Shown piece by piece: positions 49,596 to 58,216 of a stretch of 64,000 bases of DNA. The stretch lies in assembly GCA_024236215.1 (NCBI GenBank), contig JACKKX010000002.1, positions 372,001 through 436,000 on the forward strand. Direction: 5' to 3'. Numbering within the stretch: the first letter of the stretch is position 1; the number at the start of each line of letters is the position of its first letter. The notes beneath the pieces are model-generated. The model ran no database searches. It saw only the letters and a list, made by a program, of their open reading frames with translations, and was not told the origin of the DNA. A program made the translations under genes and the position numbers. The stretch is from Novosphingobium sp. GTDB taxonomy: Bacteria; Pseudomonadota; Alphaproteobacteria; Sphingomonadales; Sphingomonadaceae.

Positions 49596-51599
49596 ATGTT
49601 CAAGAAAATCCTCATCGCCAACCGTGGCGAAATCGCTTGCCGCGTCATCAAGACCGCGCGCCGGATGGGTATCCAGACCGTCGCGGTCTATTCTGATGCC
49701 GATGCCCGCGCGCCGTTCGTGCAGATGGCAGACGAGGCCGTCCACATCGGGCCTTCGCCCGCTGCGCAAAGCTATCTGATCGCGGACAAGATCATCGCCG
49801 CCTGCAAACAGACCGGGGCCGAGGCGGTGCATCCCGGCTATGGCTTCCTGTCCGAGCGGACCAGCTTTGCCGAAGCGCTCGCCGCCGAGGGCATCGCCTT
49901 CATCGGCCCGCCGGTGAATGCGATCGCCGCGATGGGCGACAAGATCGAGTCCAAGAAGCTGGCGATGGAAGCGGGGGTCAATGTCGTCCCCGGCTATGTC
50001 GGGGTGATCGAGGACACCGAGCACGCGGTGCGGATTTCGAACGAGATCGGCTATCCGGTGATGATGAAGGCCAGCGCCGGCGGCGGCGGCAAGGGGATGC
50101 GGCTCGCCTACTCCGAAAAGGACGTACGCGAAGGCTTCGAGGCGACCCAGCGCGAAGGGCTCAACTCGTTCGGCGATGACCGGGTGTTCATCGAGAAATT
50201 CATCCTCAATCCGCGCCACATCGAAATCCAGATCCTGGGCGACCAGCACGGCAATGTGCTCTACCTCAACGAGCGCGAATGCAGCATCCAGCGCCGCCAC
50301 CAGAAAGTGGTGGAAGAAGCGCCTTCGCCCTTCGTCACGCCCAAGATGCGCAAGGCGATGGGCGAGCAGTGCGTCGCGCTGGCCAAGGCGGTGGGATACT
50401 ACTCCGCCGGAACGGTCGAGCTGATCGTTTCGGGCGCGGACCCTAGCGGCGAGAGCTTCTATTTCCTCGAAATGAACACCCGGCTCCAGGTGGAACACCC
50501 GGTTACCGAATGCATCACCGGCATCGATCTGGTCGAACAGATGATCCGCGTTGCCGCTGGTGAAAAGCTGGCAATCACCCAGGATGAGGTGAAGATCGAC
50601 GGCTGGGCGATCGAGAACCGGGTCTATGCCGAGGATCCCTATCGCGGCTTCCTGCCCTCGACCGGGCGGCTGACCCGTTATCGCCCCCCGGTGGCGGGCT
50701 GGGAAGGCGGTATTCGCGGGGTTGAGGGCGTGCGGATCGATGACGGCGTGATGGAAGGCGGCGAAGTCTCGATGTTCTACGATCCGATGATCGCCAAGCT
50801 GGTGACCTGGGGCGAGACCCGCGATGAGGCCGCCGACAAGCAGATCGAGGCGCTCGATCGCTTCGAGATCGAAGGGCTTGGCCACAACATCGATTTCGTC
50901 TCCGCGATCATGCAGCACCCGCGCTTTCGCTCGGGAGAGCTGACCACCGGGTTTATCGCCGAGGAGTATCCCGAAGGTTTCACCGGCGCGGCAGCCTCGG
51001 ACGAGACCCTGCGGCATCTGGCCGCGATCGCCGGTTTCGTGATGACCGCCCGGGCGGACCGCGCGCGGCAGGTCTCGGACCAGCTCGATAGCGAGCTTGA
51101 TCCGCCTTATGACTGGTCGGTGACGCTGGGCGGGCAGACCTATGCGGTGGCGCTGGACGAGGATGTGACGGTGGACGGGCAGGTGCTCGACATCGGGGTC
51201 AGCCATACTCCGGGGGACCGGCTGCTGGAGGCCAATGTCGATGGGATCAACTACGGCGTGAAGCTGGATGTGACCCGCACCGGCCTGAAGCTGACCACCC
51301 GCGGCGCGGTCCACCACGCCCGCGTCCTTCCCGCCCACGCTGCGCACCTTGCCGCGCACATGATCGAGAAGGTGCCGCCCGATCTATCGAAATTCCTGAT
51401 CTGCCCGATGCCCGGCCTGCTGGTGACACTGCACGTGGGCGAGGGCGATCATGTCGAGGCGGGACAGCCGCTCGCCGTGGTCGAGGCGATGAAGATGGAA
51501 AACATCCTGCGCGCCGAAAAGAGCGCCACGGTGAAGAAGGTCAACGCCAAGGCCGGGGATAGCCTGGCGGTTGACGCGGTGATTCTGGAGCTGGAGTGA
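49596..51599 (+). CDS. pccA: propionyl-CoA carboxylase, alpha (biotin carboxylase/biotin carrier) subunit
   Basis: 667 residues. ATP-dependent biotin carboxylase (1-450) starting MFKKILIANRGEIACRVI, with KASAGGGGKGMR (ATP-grasp loop) and EMNTRLQVEHPVTE. A BT-like linker domain (about 460-590) binds the beta subunit. A biotinyl domain ends the protein, with the biotinylated lysine in EAMKMENIL (Lys633 by count). It charges biotin for PccB. The gene is downstream of, and now separated from, the mutase by higBA and the HNH gene; read-through expression from pccB may be affected. Confidence 0.96.
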   Translation: MFKKILIANRGEIACRVIKTARRMGIQTVAVYSDADARAPFVQMADEAVHIGPSPAAQSYLIADKIIAACKQTGAEAVHPGYGFLSERTSFAEALAAEGIAFIGPPVNAIAAMGDKIESKKLAMEAGVNVVPGYVGVIEDTEHAVRISNEIGYPVMMKASAGGGGKGMRLAYSEKDVREGFEATQREGLNSFGDDRVFIEKFILNPRHIEIQILGDQHGNVLYLNERECSIQRRHQKVVEEAPSPFVTPKMRKAMGEQCVALAKAVGYYSAGTVELIVSGADPSGESFYFLEMNTRLQVEHPVTECITGIDLVEQMIRVAAGEKLAITQDEVKIDGWAIENRVYAEDPYRGFLPSTGRLTRYRPPVAGWEGGIRGVEGVRIDDGVMEGGEVSMFYDPMIAKLVTWGETRDEAADKQIEALDRFEIEGLGHNIDFVSAIMQHPRFRSGELTTGFIAEEYPEGFTGAAASDETLRHLAAIAGFVMTARADRARQVSDQLDSELDPPYDWSVTLGGQTYAVALDEDVTVDGQVLDIGVSHTPGDRLLEANVDGINYGVKLDVTRTGLKLTTRGAVHHARVLPAHAAHLAAHMIEKVPPDLSKFLICPMPGLLVTLHVGEGDHVEAGQPLAVVEAMKMENILRAEKSATVKKVNAKAGDSLAVDAVILELE

Positions 51600-51600
51600 T

Positions 51601-51623
51601 GCCGGACACTAAGAGCGTCCGGC
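51601..51623 (+). terminator. hairpin after pccA
   Basis: GCCGGAC and GTCCGGC form a 7-bp stem around a nine-base loop right after the pccA stop and before the IS element. No T-run follows. Probable end of the propionyl-CoA transcript. Confidence 0.5.
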
Positions 51624-51707
51624 GACCTGAACGGCTTCGAAGTGGTCTGAGCCCCTAGATTTCCTCCAGTGATAAGTAGAGTCCGGCCCTGACAAGGAGA
51701 CGGACGA

Positions 51708-51974
51708 ATGAAGCGGAGCAGGTTCAGCGAGGAGCAGATCATCGCTGTTTTGAAGGAGCAGGAAGCGGGGATGGCGACGGCGGATGTTTGCCGCCGTCAC
51801 GGGATCAGCTCGGCGACCTTCTACAAGTGGAAGTCGAAGTACGGCGGGCTGGAGGTGTCGGACGCCCGGCGGCTGCGCCAGCTGGAGCAGGAGAACGAGC
51901 GGCTGAAGAAGCTGCTGGCGGACTCGATGCTCGACAACGCCATGCTCAAGGAGATCAGCGCAAAAAAATTCTAG
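51708..51974 (+). CDS. IS3-family transposase, OrfA
   Basis: 88 residues: helix-turn-helix (FSEEQIIAVLKEQEAG then VCRRHGISSATFYKWKSKYGG) plus a leucine-zipper coil (LRQLEQENERLKKLLAD). It binds the IS ends. It ends KEISAKKF at the A7 slip site used to make the OrfAB fusion. Confidence 0.95.
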   Translation: MKRSRFSEEQIIAVLKEQEAGMATADVCRRHGISSATFYKWKSKYGGLEVSDARRLRQLEQENERLKKLLADSMLDNAMLKEISAKKF

Positions 51975-52879
51975 CGCCCGGTGCCAGGCGGCAGGCGGTG
52001 GCTCATCTCCAGGAGGTCTTCGAGGTGAGCCAACGCCGGGCCTGTGCGGTGCTGGGCGCTGACCGGACCATGGTGCGCTATGTCAGTCGTCGGCCCGACG
52101 ATGGGAAGGCGCGCGAGCGCATCCGTGAACTGGCCAGCCAGCGCCGCCGGTTCGGCTATCGGCGGCTGCACTGGCTGCTGTGCCGGGAGGGATGGACAAT
52201 GAACCACAAGAAGTTCCGACGGCTCTATCGCGAGGAACGGCTGCAGGTGCGCCGCCGCGGCGGTCGCAAGCGGGCCTTGGGCACAAGGGCGCCGATGGCG
52301 ATACCGCAAGGCCCCAACCAACGCTGGAGCCTCGACTTCGTGTCCGATGCCTTTGCTTGCGGACGCAGGTTCCGGATCTTCGTCGTGGTCGATGACTACA
52401 GCCGGGAGTGTGTGCGCCTGATCGCCGATACGTCGATCTCCGGCGCGCGGGTCGGGCGCGAACTCGATGCAGCGGTCTTCGAGCGGATGGCGCGGCCCCA
52501 CACCATCGTCAGCGACAACGGCACCGAGCTGACAAGCATGGCGATCCTGCGCTGGAGCAAGGAGCACAATGTCGAGTGGCACTATATAGCGCCGGGCAAG
52601 CCCTATCAGAACGGGTTCATCGAGAGCTTCAATGCGCGGCTGCGGGACGAGTTCCTGAACGAGACGATCTTCACCAGCCTCGCACATGCCCGCCAGGAGC
52701 TGGAGGCATGGCGGCACGACTACAACCACTTCCGGCCCCACTCGAGCCTCGGGAACAGGACCCCGGCCGAGATAGGGGCAGGATCAACCGGCAAACCGTA
52801 TTGGGGGCATGCCCCCAATACGGTTGTTGCCATCACACCCAGCGAAGGGCATCAAAACGGCCCAAGGCTCTACTCGTAG
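51962..52879 (+). CDS. IS3-family transposase, OrfB (catalytic, by -1 frameshift)
   Basis: About 305 residues in the -1 frame after the slip at 51962-51968. An HTH-like region (FGYRRLHWLL) is followed by an rve integrase core with the DDE triad in WSLDFVSDAF (Asp), HTIVSDNGTEL (Asp) and NGFIESFNARLRDEF (Glu). It ends with the usual HSSLGNRTPAE block. It is expressed as an OrfAB fusion. No internal stop was found. Confidence 0.94.
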   Translation, partial: KKILAPGARRQAVAHLQEVFEVSQRRACAVLGADRTMVRYVSRRPDDGKARERIRELASQRRRFGYRRLHWLLCREGWTMNHKKFRRLYREERLQVRRRGGRKRALGTRAPMAIPQGPNQRWSLDFVSDAFACGRRFRIFVVVDDYSRECVRLIADTSISGARVGRELDAAVFERMARPHTIVSDNGTELTSMAILRWSKEHNVEWHYIAPGKPYQNGFIESFNARLRDEFLNETIFTSLAHARQELEAWRHDYNHFRPHSSLGNRTPAEIGAGSTGKPYWGHAPNTVVAITPSEGHQNGPRLYS

Positions 52880-52905
52880 TTGGTAGAAACTGCGGGCTCA
52901 GACCA

Positions 52906-53594
52906 GAAGATATACCGATATTTCGATTTTGATCGACATGCTGGTCAACAAGCGCGTTGCGGTCATTGGGTATGGATCATGGATAGACGCCAATGACCGC
53001 CGATCAATGAGAGTATGGCAATCTACCCTTCATTATGGGTTTGTGGGAGCACTTTGCCTGACTGAAGCGTCAGAGACATTTCACCATTGGCAGGCATTTG
53101 CGTCGGGACAATCTGGCGTCTGCGTGGTTTTTGATAAAGCTAAATTGCTAGAGATGTTTAAGGGGCACGGGCTTCTTGGATCAAACGGACATTTTCTGAC
53201 GGGCCCGATGGAGTATGTTTCGATGCGTGACATCGGCAACATAGATGCATCAAATATCCATAGGCTACCATTCTTAAAGCGGGTTGGATTCAGAGACGAA
53301 CGTGAATTTCGAGTGGTTGGTTATTTGGTCGAAGGTGGCATTTCGGCGATGTATGTTCCTCTGGACTTTGGCGCCATTCGTGAGGTCATTTTTAGCCCTT
53401 TCATGCATCCGACGATTGCCAAGAGTTGCAATGAGGCAATCCGAGGTATCCGAGGCAATTCTGATTTCAAGATTTTCCAGTCGCGTCTTACTGATAACCA
53501 GACGTGGCAGAAGGCGATTGCAGACTATCCTAAACGGCACGGAACAATTTACGGGAATTGGCAGGAGCCGCAGACCCTAGAATTCGATGATTAG
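52906..53594 (+). pseudogene. DUF2971-like gene, 5' end disrupted by IS3-family element
   Basis: The open stretch from about 52929 to 53594 shows features of DUF2971 proteins: FHHWQAFASGQSGVCVVFD, a FRDEREFRVV strand and VPLDFGAIREVIFSPFMH. The IS3 element lies directly upstream. Just after it, another frame reads KIYRYFDFDR, which looks like the lost N-terminus, so the 5' part is likely shifted and partly deleted. The sequence is AT-rich for this genome. DUF2971 genes occur in defence and mobile contexts (general knowledge). A truncated protein from a TTG at 52929 cannot be excluded. Confidence 0.65.
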
Positions 53595-53616
53595 ACTTTG
53601 CTGATCGGCGTCACTA

Positions 53617-54465
53617 GGCCGTGTTGACAAAAGGGATTCCCAAACGGGCCGAGTTCTGATTCAAGACTGCTCTTTGGGGAGCAGTCATGGGTCGCGGGGA
53701 TTTGTCGGATGCGGAATGGGAGTTGATCGGGCCGCTGCTGCCGCCTGAGCGTGGTCGCTGGGCGCGCCCCGCTGGCGACAACCGGCGCTTCCTCAATGGA
53801 ATGCTTCACGTTCTTCGGGTCGGGTGCCCCTGGCGCGATATGCATGAGCGGTATGGCAAGTGGAACTCGGTCTATGTCCGCTTCCGGCGTTGGGCCGAGC
53901 AAGGCGTGTGGGATGGCTTGCTGCAAACACTGGTCGATCTGGGTCTGACCGATGACTGGCAGCACATGATCGATAGCACCAGCGTTCGCGGCCACGTCTC
54001 GGCAGTGGGCGGAAAAGGGGGGCTTGTGCGAACGCTCTTGGTCGATCACGCGGCGGCTTTACGAGCAAAATCCACGCCCGATGCGACAATCAAGGACGCC
54101 CTCTCGGCTTCATCCTGACCGGCGGCGAAGCGTCCGACTACACCGCCGCCGAGCCATTGATGCAAATCCCCGTCGTTACGCCCAAGGCACTGCTGGCGGA
54201 CAAGGGATACGATGGTGACCGCTTCCGCGCGAGCCTGCTGATCCGGGGCATTCTGCCCATCATCCCGCCACGCTCGAACCGCAAGGTTCAAGAGCATCCT
54301 GCCTATCGCCGCTACAGGGATCGCAACCGCATCGAGCGCATGTTCGGCAAACTCAAGCAGCAGCGCCGCATCGCCACTCGCTACGACAAGACCGTCTTGT
54401 CCTTCGAAAGCTTCCTCAACCTCGCCGCTGCACGCCTATGGCTAAAGTCTTTTGTCAACACGGCC
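53617..54465 (+). mobile_element. IS5-family element, IS427 type, about 849 bp
   Basis: Perfect terminal repeats GGCCGTGTTGACAAAAG (left) and CTTTTGTCAACACGGCC (right). TA lies on both sides (53615-53616 and 54466-54467), a probable target duplication. The transposase is in two frames linked by a -1 shift. The transposase stop codon TAG (54466-54468) lies just past the right end, so it is supplied by the target site. Confidence 0.92.
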
Positions 54466-54468
54466 TAG
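53687..54468 (+). CDS. IS5-family transposase (two frames, -1 shift)
   Basis: The first frame (53687-54118) begins MGRGDLSDAEWELIGPLLP and carries the first catalytic aspartate in HMIDSTSVRGH. The second (to 54468) continues with CANALGRSRGGFTSKIHA and ILTGGEASDYTAAEPL, a second aspartate in LLADKGYDGD, and the glutamate region RNRIERMFGKLKQQRRIATRYD. The frames meet at AAAAGGGGGG (54013-54022), the likely programmed slip. The fusion would have about 260 residues and no other break. Confidence 0.9.
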
Positions 54469-54475
54469 ATTGAAG

Positions 54476-55242
54476 TCAATCCACCAGCGCCACCGCCCGG
54501 ATCCATCCGGCACTGGCGCCTTCGATCTTCACCGGAAAGCAGCTTACCGTGAAGCCGTGGCTGGGCAGAGCCGCCAGGTTCATCAGCTTCTCGATCTGCC
54601 AGTAGGGGCGGATGCGGCCGGCCTTGTGGCCTTCCCAGATGATCGAGGGATCGCGGCTCTCGGCCCAGCGGCGCGCGGTGTGGCTGAAGGGGGCGTCCCA
54701 TGACCAGGCATCGGTGCCGACCACCTCAACCCCGCGCTCGGTCAGCCACAGGGTGGCCTCGGCGCCCAGGCCCACGCCCTGATCGGTGAAGTTTTCGGGC
54801 CGTAGATCGCGCCCGATTGCACCAGCACGATATCGAGCGGTTGCAGGTCATAACCGATCCGCGCCAGCTCCGCCTCGACCTGCGCGGCGCTGACCACGGT
54901 GCCGTGGGGCAGGGCGCTGAAATCGAGCTTCACGCCGGGGCGGAAGAACCGGTCGAGCGGGGCTTCGTCGATGGTGGGCGCGCGCCGCGCGCCGTCATCG
55001 GTGGTTGAATGATAGTGCCACGGCGCGTCCATGTGGGTGCCGTTGTGGGTGGAGAGCGTTAGGCTTTCCACCGCCCAGCCTTCGCCATCGGGCAGGTCGG
55101 CCTGTTCGAGCCCGGGAAAGAACAGCGCGATCTGCTGCCAGGTCTCACCGTGGACCATATAGCTGATCTGCGGGAGCATCACCGGCGGATCGGACACCAC
55201 CCGGGTGGTGATCGGAATCGAAAGATCGATGAACTGGGTCAT
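54476..55242 (-). pseudogene. cyclase-family (kynurenine formamidase-like) gene with one-base deletion
   Basis: The first part reads FIDLSIPITTRVVSDPP and the metal site STHNGTHMDAPWHYH, typical of the cyclase/formamidase family. The frame then breaks near 54795-54805: CCCGAAAACTT reads as if one G was lost, since CCCGGAAAACTT would join VQSGAIYGP to ENFTDQGVGLGAEATLWL in the next frame. The second part then continues to TVSCFPVKIEGASAGWIRA and a stop at 54476, eight bases from the IS5 end. Recent pseudogene or sequencing error. Confidence 0.82.
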
Positions 55243-55288
55243 GGCGCCAAGGATTGACCCGCTTTCCGTTTACGTCAATGGAAAGTGG

Positions 55289-56065
55289 ATGAGTCTACCC
55301 GATACCCTTTCGACCATCCGACGCATCGAAGGCGGCTTTGCCGCACGCGTCCCCGATGACTGGATGCAGGGCCGCACCAGCTATGGCGGGTTCTCCGCCG
55401 CGCTGGCGCTGGAGGCGGCGCGCGGGTTCGCGCCCGATCTGCCGCCGCTGCGTTCGGCGCAGGTGGCCTTCGTCGGCCCGCTGGCGGGCGAGGTGGAGGT
55501 GCGCGCGCGCCTGCTGCGGCGCGGACGCAATGCCAGCTGGATTGCCGCCGAGATCGCCAGCGAGGCCGGTATCGGGTTGACTGCTACCTTCGTATTTATG
55601 GGGCCGGTGGAAAGCAGCCTGCACCTCCATCGTGTGCCTCCCCCCGCCGGGCTGATCCCTCCCGAACAGGCCGTGCGTTTTCCCGAGGGGCGCGGGCCGG
55701 GCTTCTCGGTCCATTTCGATCGCGGATTTGCCTTGCCGCGCTCGGAGCAGAAGCTGCCCGAACTCGACTGGTGGGTGCGGCTGCGCGACCGTGAGGGGCT
55801 CGATCCGATGGTTGAGCTGATGCTGGTGGGCGATGCCCTGCCGCCGGGGGTGATGCCGCTGCTCGATGCACGCGCACCGGTTTCCTCGATGACCTGGCAG
55901 GTCAACCTGCTCACCCCGCTGCCGCAAACCCGCGATGGCTGGTGGCTGCTGCGATCCGCCGGGAACTATGCCGAAAAGGGCTGCTCAAGCCAGGACATGG
56001 CGGTGTGGAACGCCGATGGCGAGGCCATGGCGGTGGGAATGCAGGCGATCGCGCTGTTCGGTTAG
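55289..56065 (+). CDS. acyl-CoA thioesterase family protein (double hotdog)
   Basis: About 258 residues with two hotdog halves. The N half has WMQGRTSYGGFSAALALEAA and LRSAQVAFVGPLAGEVEV; the C half has PLLDARAPVSSMTWQVNLL and WWLLRSAGNYAEKGCSSQDM. This is the TesB-like thioesterase-family form. It hydrolyses acyl-CoA; chain length unknown. The ATG at 55289 follows GGAAAG; earlier in-frame ATG codons at 55241 and 55229 overlap the divergent cyclase start. Confidence 0.83.
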   Translation: MSLPDTLSTIRRIEGGFAARVPDDWMQGRTSYGGFSAALALEAARGFAPDLPPLRSAQVAFVGPLAGEVEVRARLLRRGRNASWIAAEIASEAGIGLTATFVFMGPVESSLHLHRVPPPAGLIPPEQAVRFPEGRGPGFSVHFDRGFALPRSEQKLPELDWWVRLRDREGLDPMVELMLVGDALPPGVMPLLDARAPVSSMTWQVNLLTPLPQTRDGWWLLRSAGNYAEKGCSSQDMAVWNADGEAMAVGMQAIALFG

Positions 56066-56105
56066 GCGGGGTTGCGGTCCCGCAAACGGGCCCTAAGTAA
56101 GCCCG

Positions 56106-56597
56106 ATGAACCAGACCTCCCCAGTCCGACCCTATTGCCCCGGCGACGAGCATGCCATTGCCGACCTGATCCTCTCAATCCAGCGCGGCGAGTTCGGGAT
56201 GGAGATAACTGCCGAGCAGCAGCCGGACCTGGCCGACATCCCGGGGTTCTACGGCACGGGGCGCGGCAATTTTTGGGTCGCCAGCGACGAGAACGGGGAA
56301 ATCTGCGGCACGATCGCGCTCAAGGATATCGGCGATGGCCACGCGGCGCTGCGCAAGATGTTCGTGCGGCCCGATCGGCGCGGCTCGGCGGGCACCGCGC
56401 GGGAACTGATGGAGATGCTCGTTGCGGCGGCCCGTGCGAGCGGTCTCTCCACGATCTGGCTGGGAACGACCGAATGGTTCCATGCCGCGCACCGCTTCTA
56501 CGAGCGCTACGGCTTTGCGCAGGTCGACCCCGCCGACCTGCCCGGAACCTTTCCGCGCATGGCGGTCGATACGCGCTTCTATTCGCTCACGCTCTAG
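56106..56597 (+). CDS. GNAT-family N-acetyltransferase
   Basis: 163 residues of GNAT fold. Strand FWVASDENGEICGTIAL is followed by the acetyl-CoA loop FVRPDRRGSAGTARELM and HRFYERYGFAQV. Substrate unknown. Starts 40 bases after the thioesterase gene, same strand; the stop overlaps the convergent transporter stop. Confidence 0.88.
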   Translation: MNQTSPVRPYCPGDEHAIADLILSIQRGEFGMEITAEQQPDLADIPGFYGTGRGNFWVASDENGEICGTIALKDIGDGHAALRKMFVRPDRRGSAGTARELMEMLVAAARASGLSTIWLGTTEWFHAAHRFYERYGFAQVDPADLPGTFPRMAVDTRFYSLTL

Positions 56598-58165
56598 CTG
56601 CCGACGGGGGCGTCACCAAGCCGCTTGCCCATCACTAGCTTGAACAGGGTGAAGCCCACCAGCCCTGCGACTGCGGTGGCGACATGGACTAGCCAGAAGC
56701 TGGGAGTGTCCATGGTTGAATACCATCCGCCGATGATCCCCACTGTCTTGTTGGCGGTGAAGAAGGTCAGATAGTAAATCCCCACCACCGTGGCGACGAT
56801 CGCCTTGGGCGCGATGCGGGTGAACAGTGCCAGGCTGACCGGCATGATGTGGGCAAAGCCGATCGAGTTGAGCAGGTGAAACATCACCGGCCAGAACAGC
56901 CCGATCTTGCCGCTGCCCTGGGTGGTTGCGGCGAACCACAGGCACAGGCCCCCGGCGATCACGAACAGACTGCCCAGGATCATCTTGCCGATATCGTCCG
57001 GTTCCCACGCGCCCCGGTCGCTGCGCCATTTCCAGAACAGCGCCACAGCCGCGAGCATCGAGAAGCTGAGCGCTGCATCGATGGTGATCATGTAGCTGGT
57101 TGGAAAGGGGCTGGTGAACGTGATTGTTGTCCAATGCAGATTCACCTGGACGCCTTCGAGCCAGCTTGGCCATTGCCGGAAAAATTGCCCGTCGGCCCAG
57201 ACCAGATAGGCGTTGAAGATCTCCTGGTTGGTCAACAACGTCAGGGCCAGGATCGGGATCAGCAGCAGCAGCGCGATCAGCCTGGGACGGTCGGACGCTG
57301 AAACACCGGCGAGCAGGCCCAGTGCCGTGCCGAGGCCGATCTGTCCCGAAATTCCCGCCGCTTCGACAGCGGACACCGATGGGGCAAGCAACCGCAATGC
57401 GATGACCACCAGAGCCGCCGCAATCAGCATCACCGGGTAGTTGACGCCCGCGGCAGAGGCCTTGGCGGCCGCGGCGCGGTCTTCCTTGGGCAGCCACGGT
57501 CCGGCCTTGATGTAGAGCAGCAGCCCCAGCACCATGACCACGCCGGCCGCGCCGAAACCATAGTGCCAGCCGACCCTTTCACCCAGCGTCCCCGAGATCA
57601 GCGGGGCGACGATCACGCTGACGTTGATCGCGATGTAGAAGATCTGGAACGCCATCGCCCGGCGCAGATCGTCAGGCTTGTAGAGTTCGCCCACCTGGCT
57701 GGCGATATTGCCCTTGAACAGCCCGACGCCGACGATCAGCGACAGCAGCGCGAACAGGAATGCGCCCTCGAAGGCCATCAGGAAATGGCCTATCGCCATC
57801 ACCACCGCACCTGCCAGCAAGGTGATCCGCCGACCCAGGAAGCGGTCTGCGATCAGCCCGCCCGCAATCGGGGTGAGATAGACCAGGCTGGAGTAATCGC
57901 CAAAGATCGCCGAGGCGAGTGGCTGCCCCTCCAGCCCGTTGTAGAGCGCGCCTTGCGCCCAGGTCAGCCCCAGCACCCCCGCCATGCGTTCCGGCACCAG
58001 CAGGTACTTGACCATGTAGAGCACCAGCAGGGTCTGCATCGAATAGTACGAAAACCGCTCGCAACCCTCGACGAAGGCGAGATAGCCCAGGCCCTTGGGA
58101 TGGCCCAGGAACGCCCGGTCATGGGCAGGGGCTTCGATTTCGGGGGTGGCTTCGGCGACGCTCAT
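56594..58165 (-). CDS. POT-family proton-coupled peptide transporter
   Basis: 523-residue inner-membrane transporter of the POT/PTR2 family (major facilitator fold, 12 or more helices). The signature is the helix-1 ExxERFxYY-type motif, here VEGCERFSYYSMQTLLV, followed by the PTR2-like stretch TPIAGGLIADRFLGRR and GNIASQVGELY. It imports di- and tripeptides with protons. It ends at the GNAT gene and lies downstream of aroB on the same strand. Confidence 0.92.
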   Translation of the reverse strand: MSVAEATPEIEAPAHDRAFLGHPKGLGYLAFVEGCERFSYYSMQTLLVLYMVKYLLVPERMAGVLGLTWAQGALYNGLEGQPLASAIFGDYSSLVYLTPIAGGLIADRFLGRRITLLAGAVVMAIGHFLMAFEGAFLFALLSLIVGVGLFKGNIASQVGELYKPDDLRRAMAFQIFYIAINVSVIVAPLISGTLGERVGWHYGFGAAGVVMVLGLLLYIKAGPWLPKEDRAAAAKASAAGVNYPVMLIAAALVVIALRLLAPSVSAVEAAGISGQIGLGTALGLLAGVSASDRPRLIALLLLIPILALTLLTNQEIFNAYLVWADGQFFRQWPSWLEGVQVNLHWTTITFTSPFPTSYMITIDAALSFSMLAAVALFWKWRSDRGAWEPDDIGKMILGSLFVIAGGLCLWFAATTQGSGKIGLFWPVMFHLLNSIGFAHIMPVSLALFTRIAPKAIVATVVGIYYLTFFTANKTVGIIGGWYSTMDTPSFWLVHVATAVAGLVGFTLFKLVMGKRLGDAPVGS

Positions 58166-58216
58166 GCAGGCTTCCCGTGTGGTTTCGATTGAAACGGGGT
58201 GGCTAGCCGCTCTGCC

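Larger units (their letters stand above)
51643..52905 (+). mobile_element. IS3-family element, IS407 type, 1263 bp
   Basis: Ends are TGGTCTGAGCCC (51643) and its inverse GGGCTCAGACCA (52894-52905); similarity runs inward for about 40 bases. GAAG occurs on both sides (51639-51642 and 52906-52909), a 4-bp target duplication. Two overlapping frames, orfA and orfB, join by a -1 shift on seven adenines at 51962-51968. Both frames look intact, so the copy may be active. It cut the start of the DUF2971-like gene. Confidence 0.93.
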
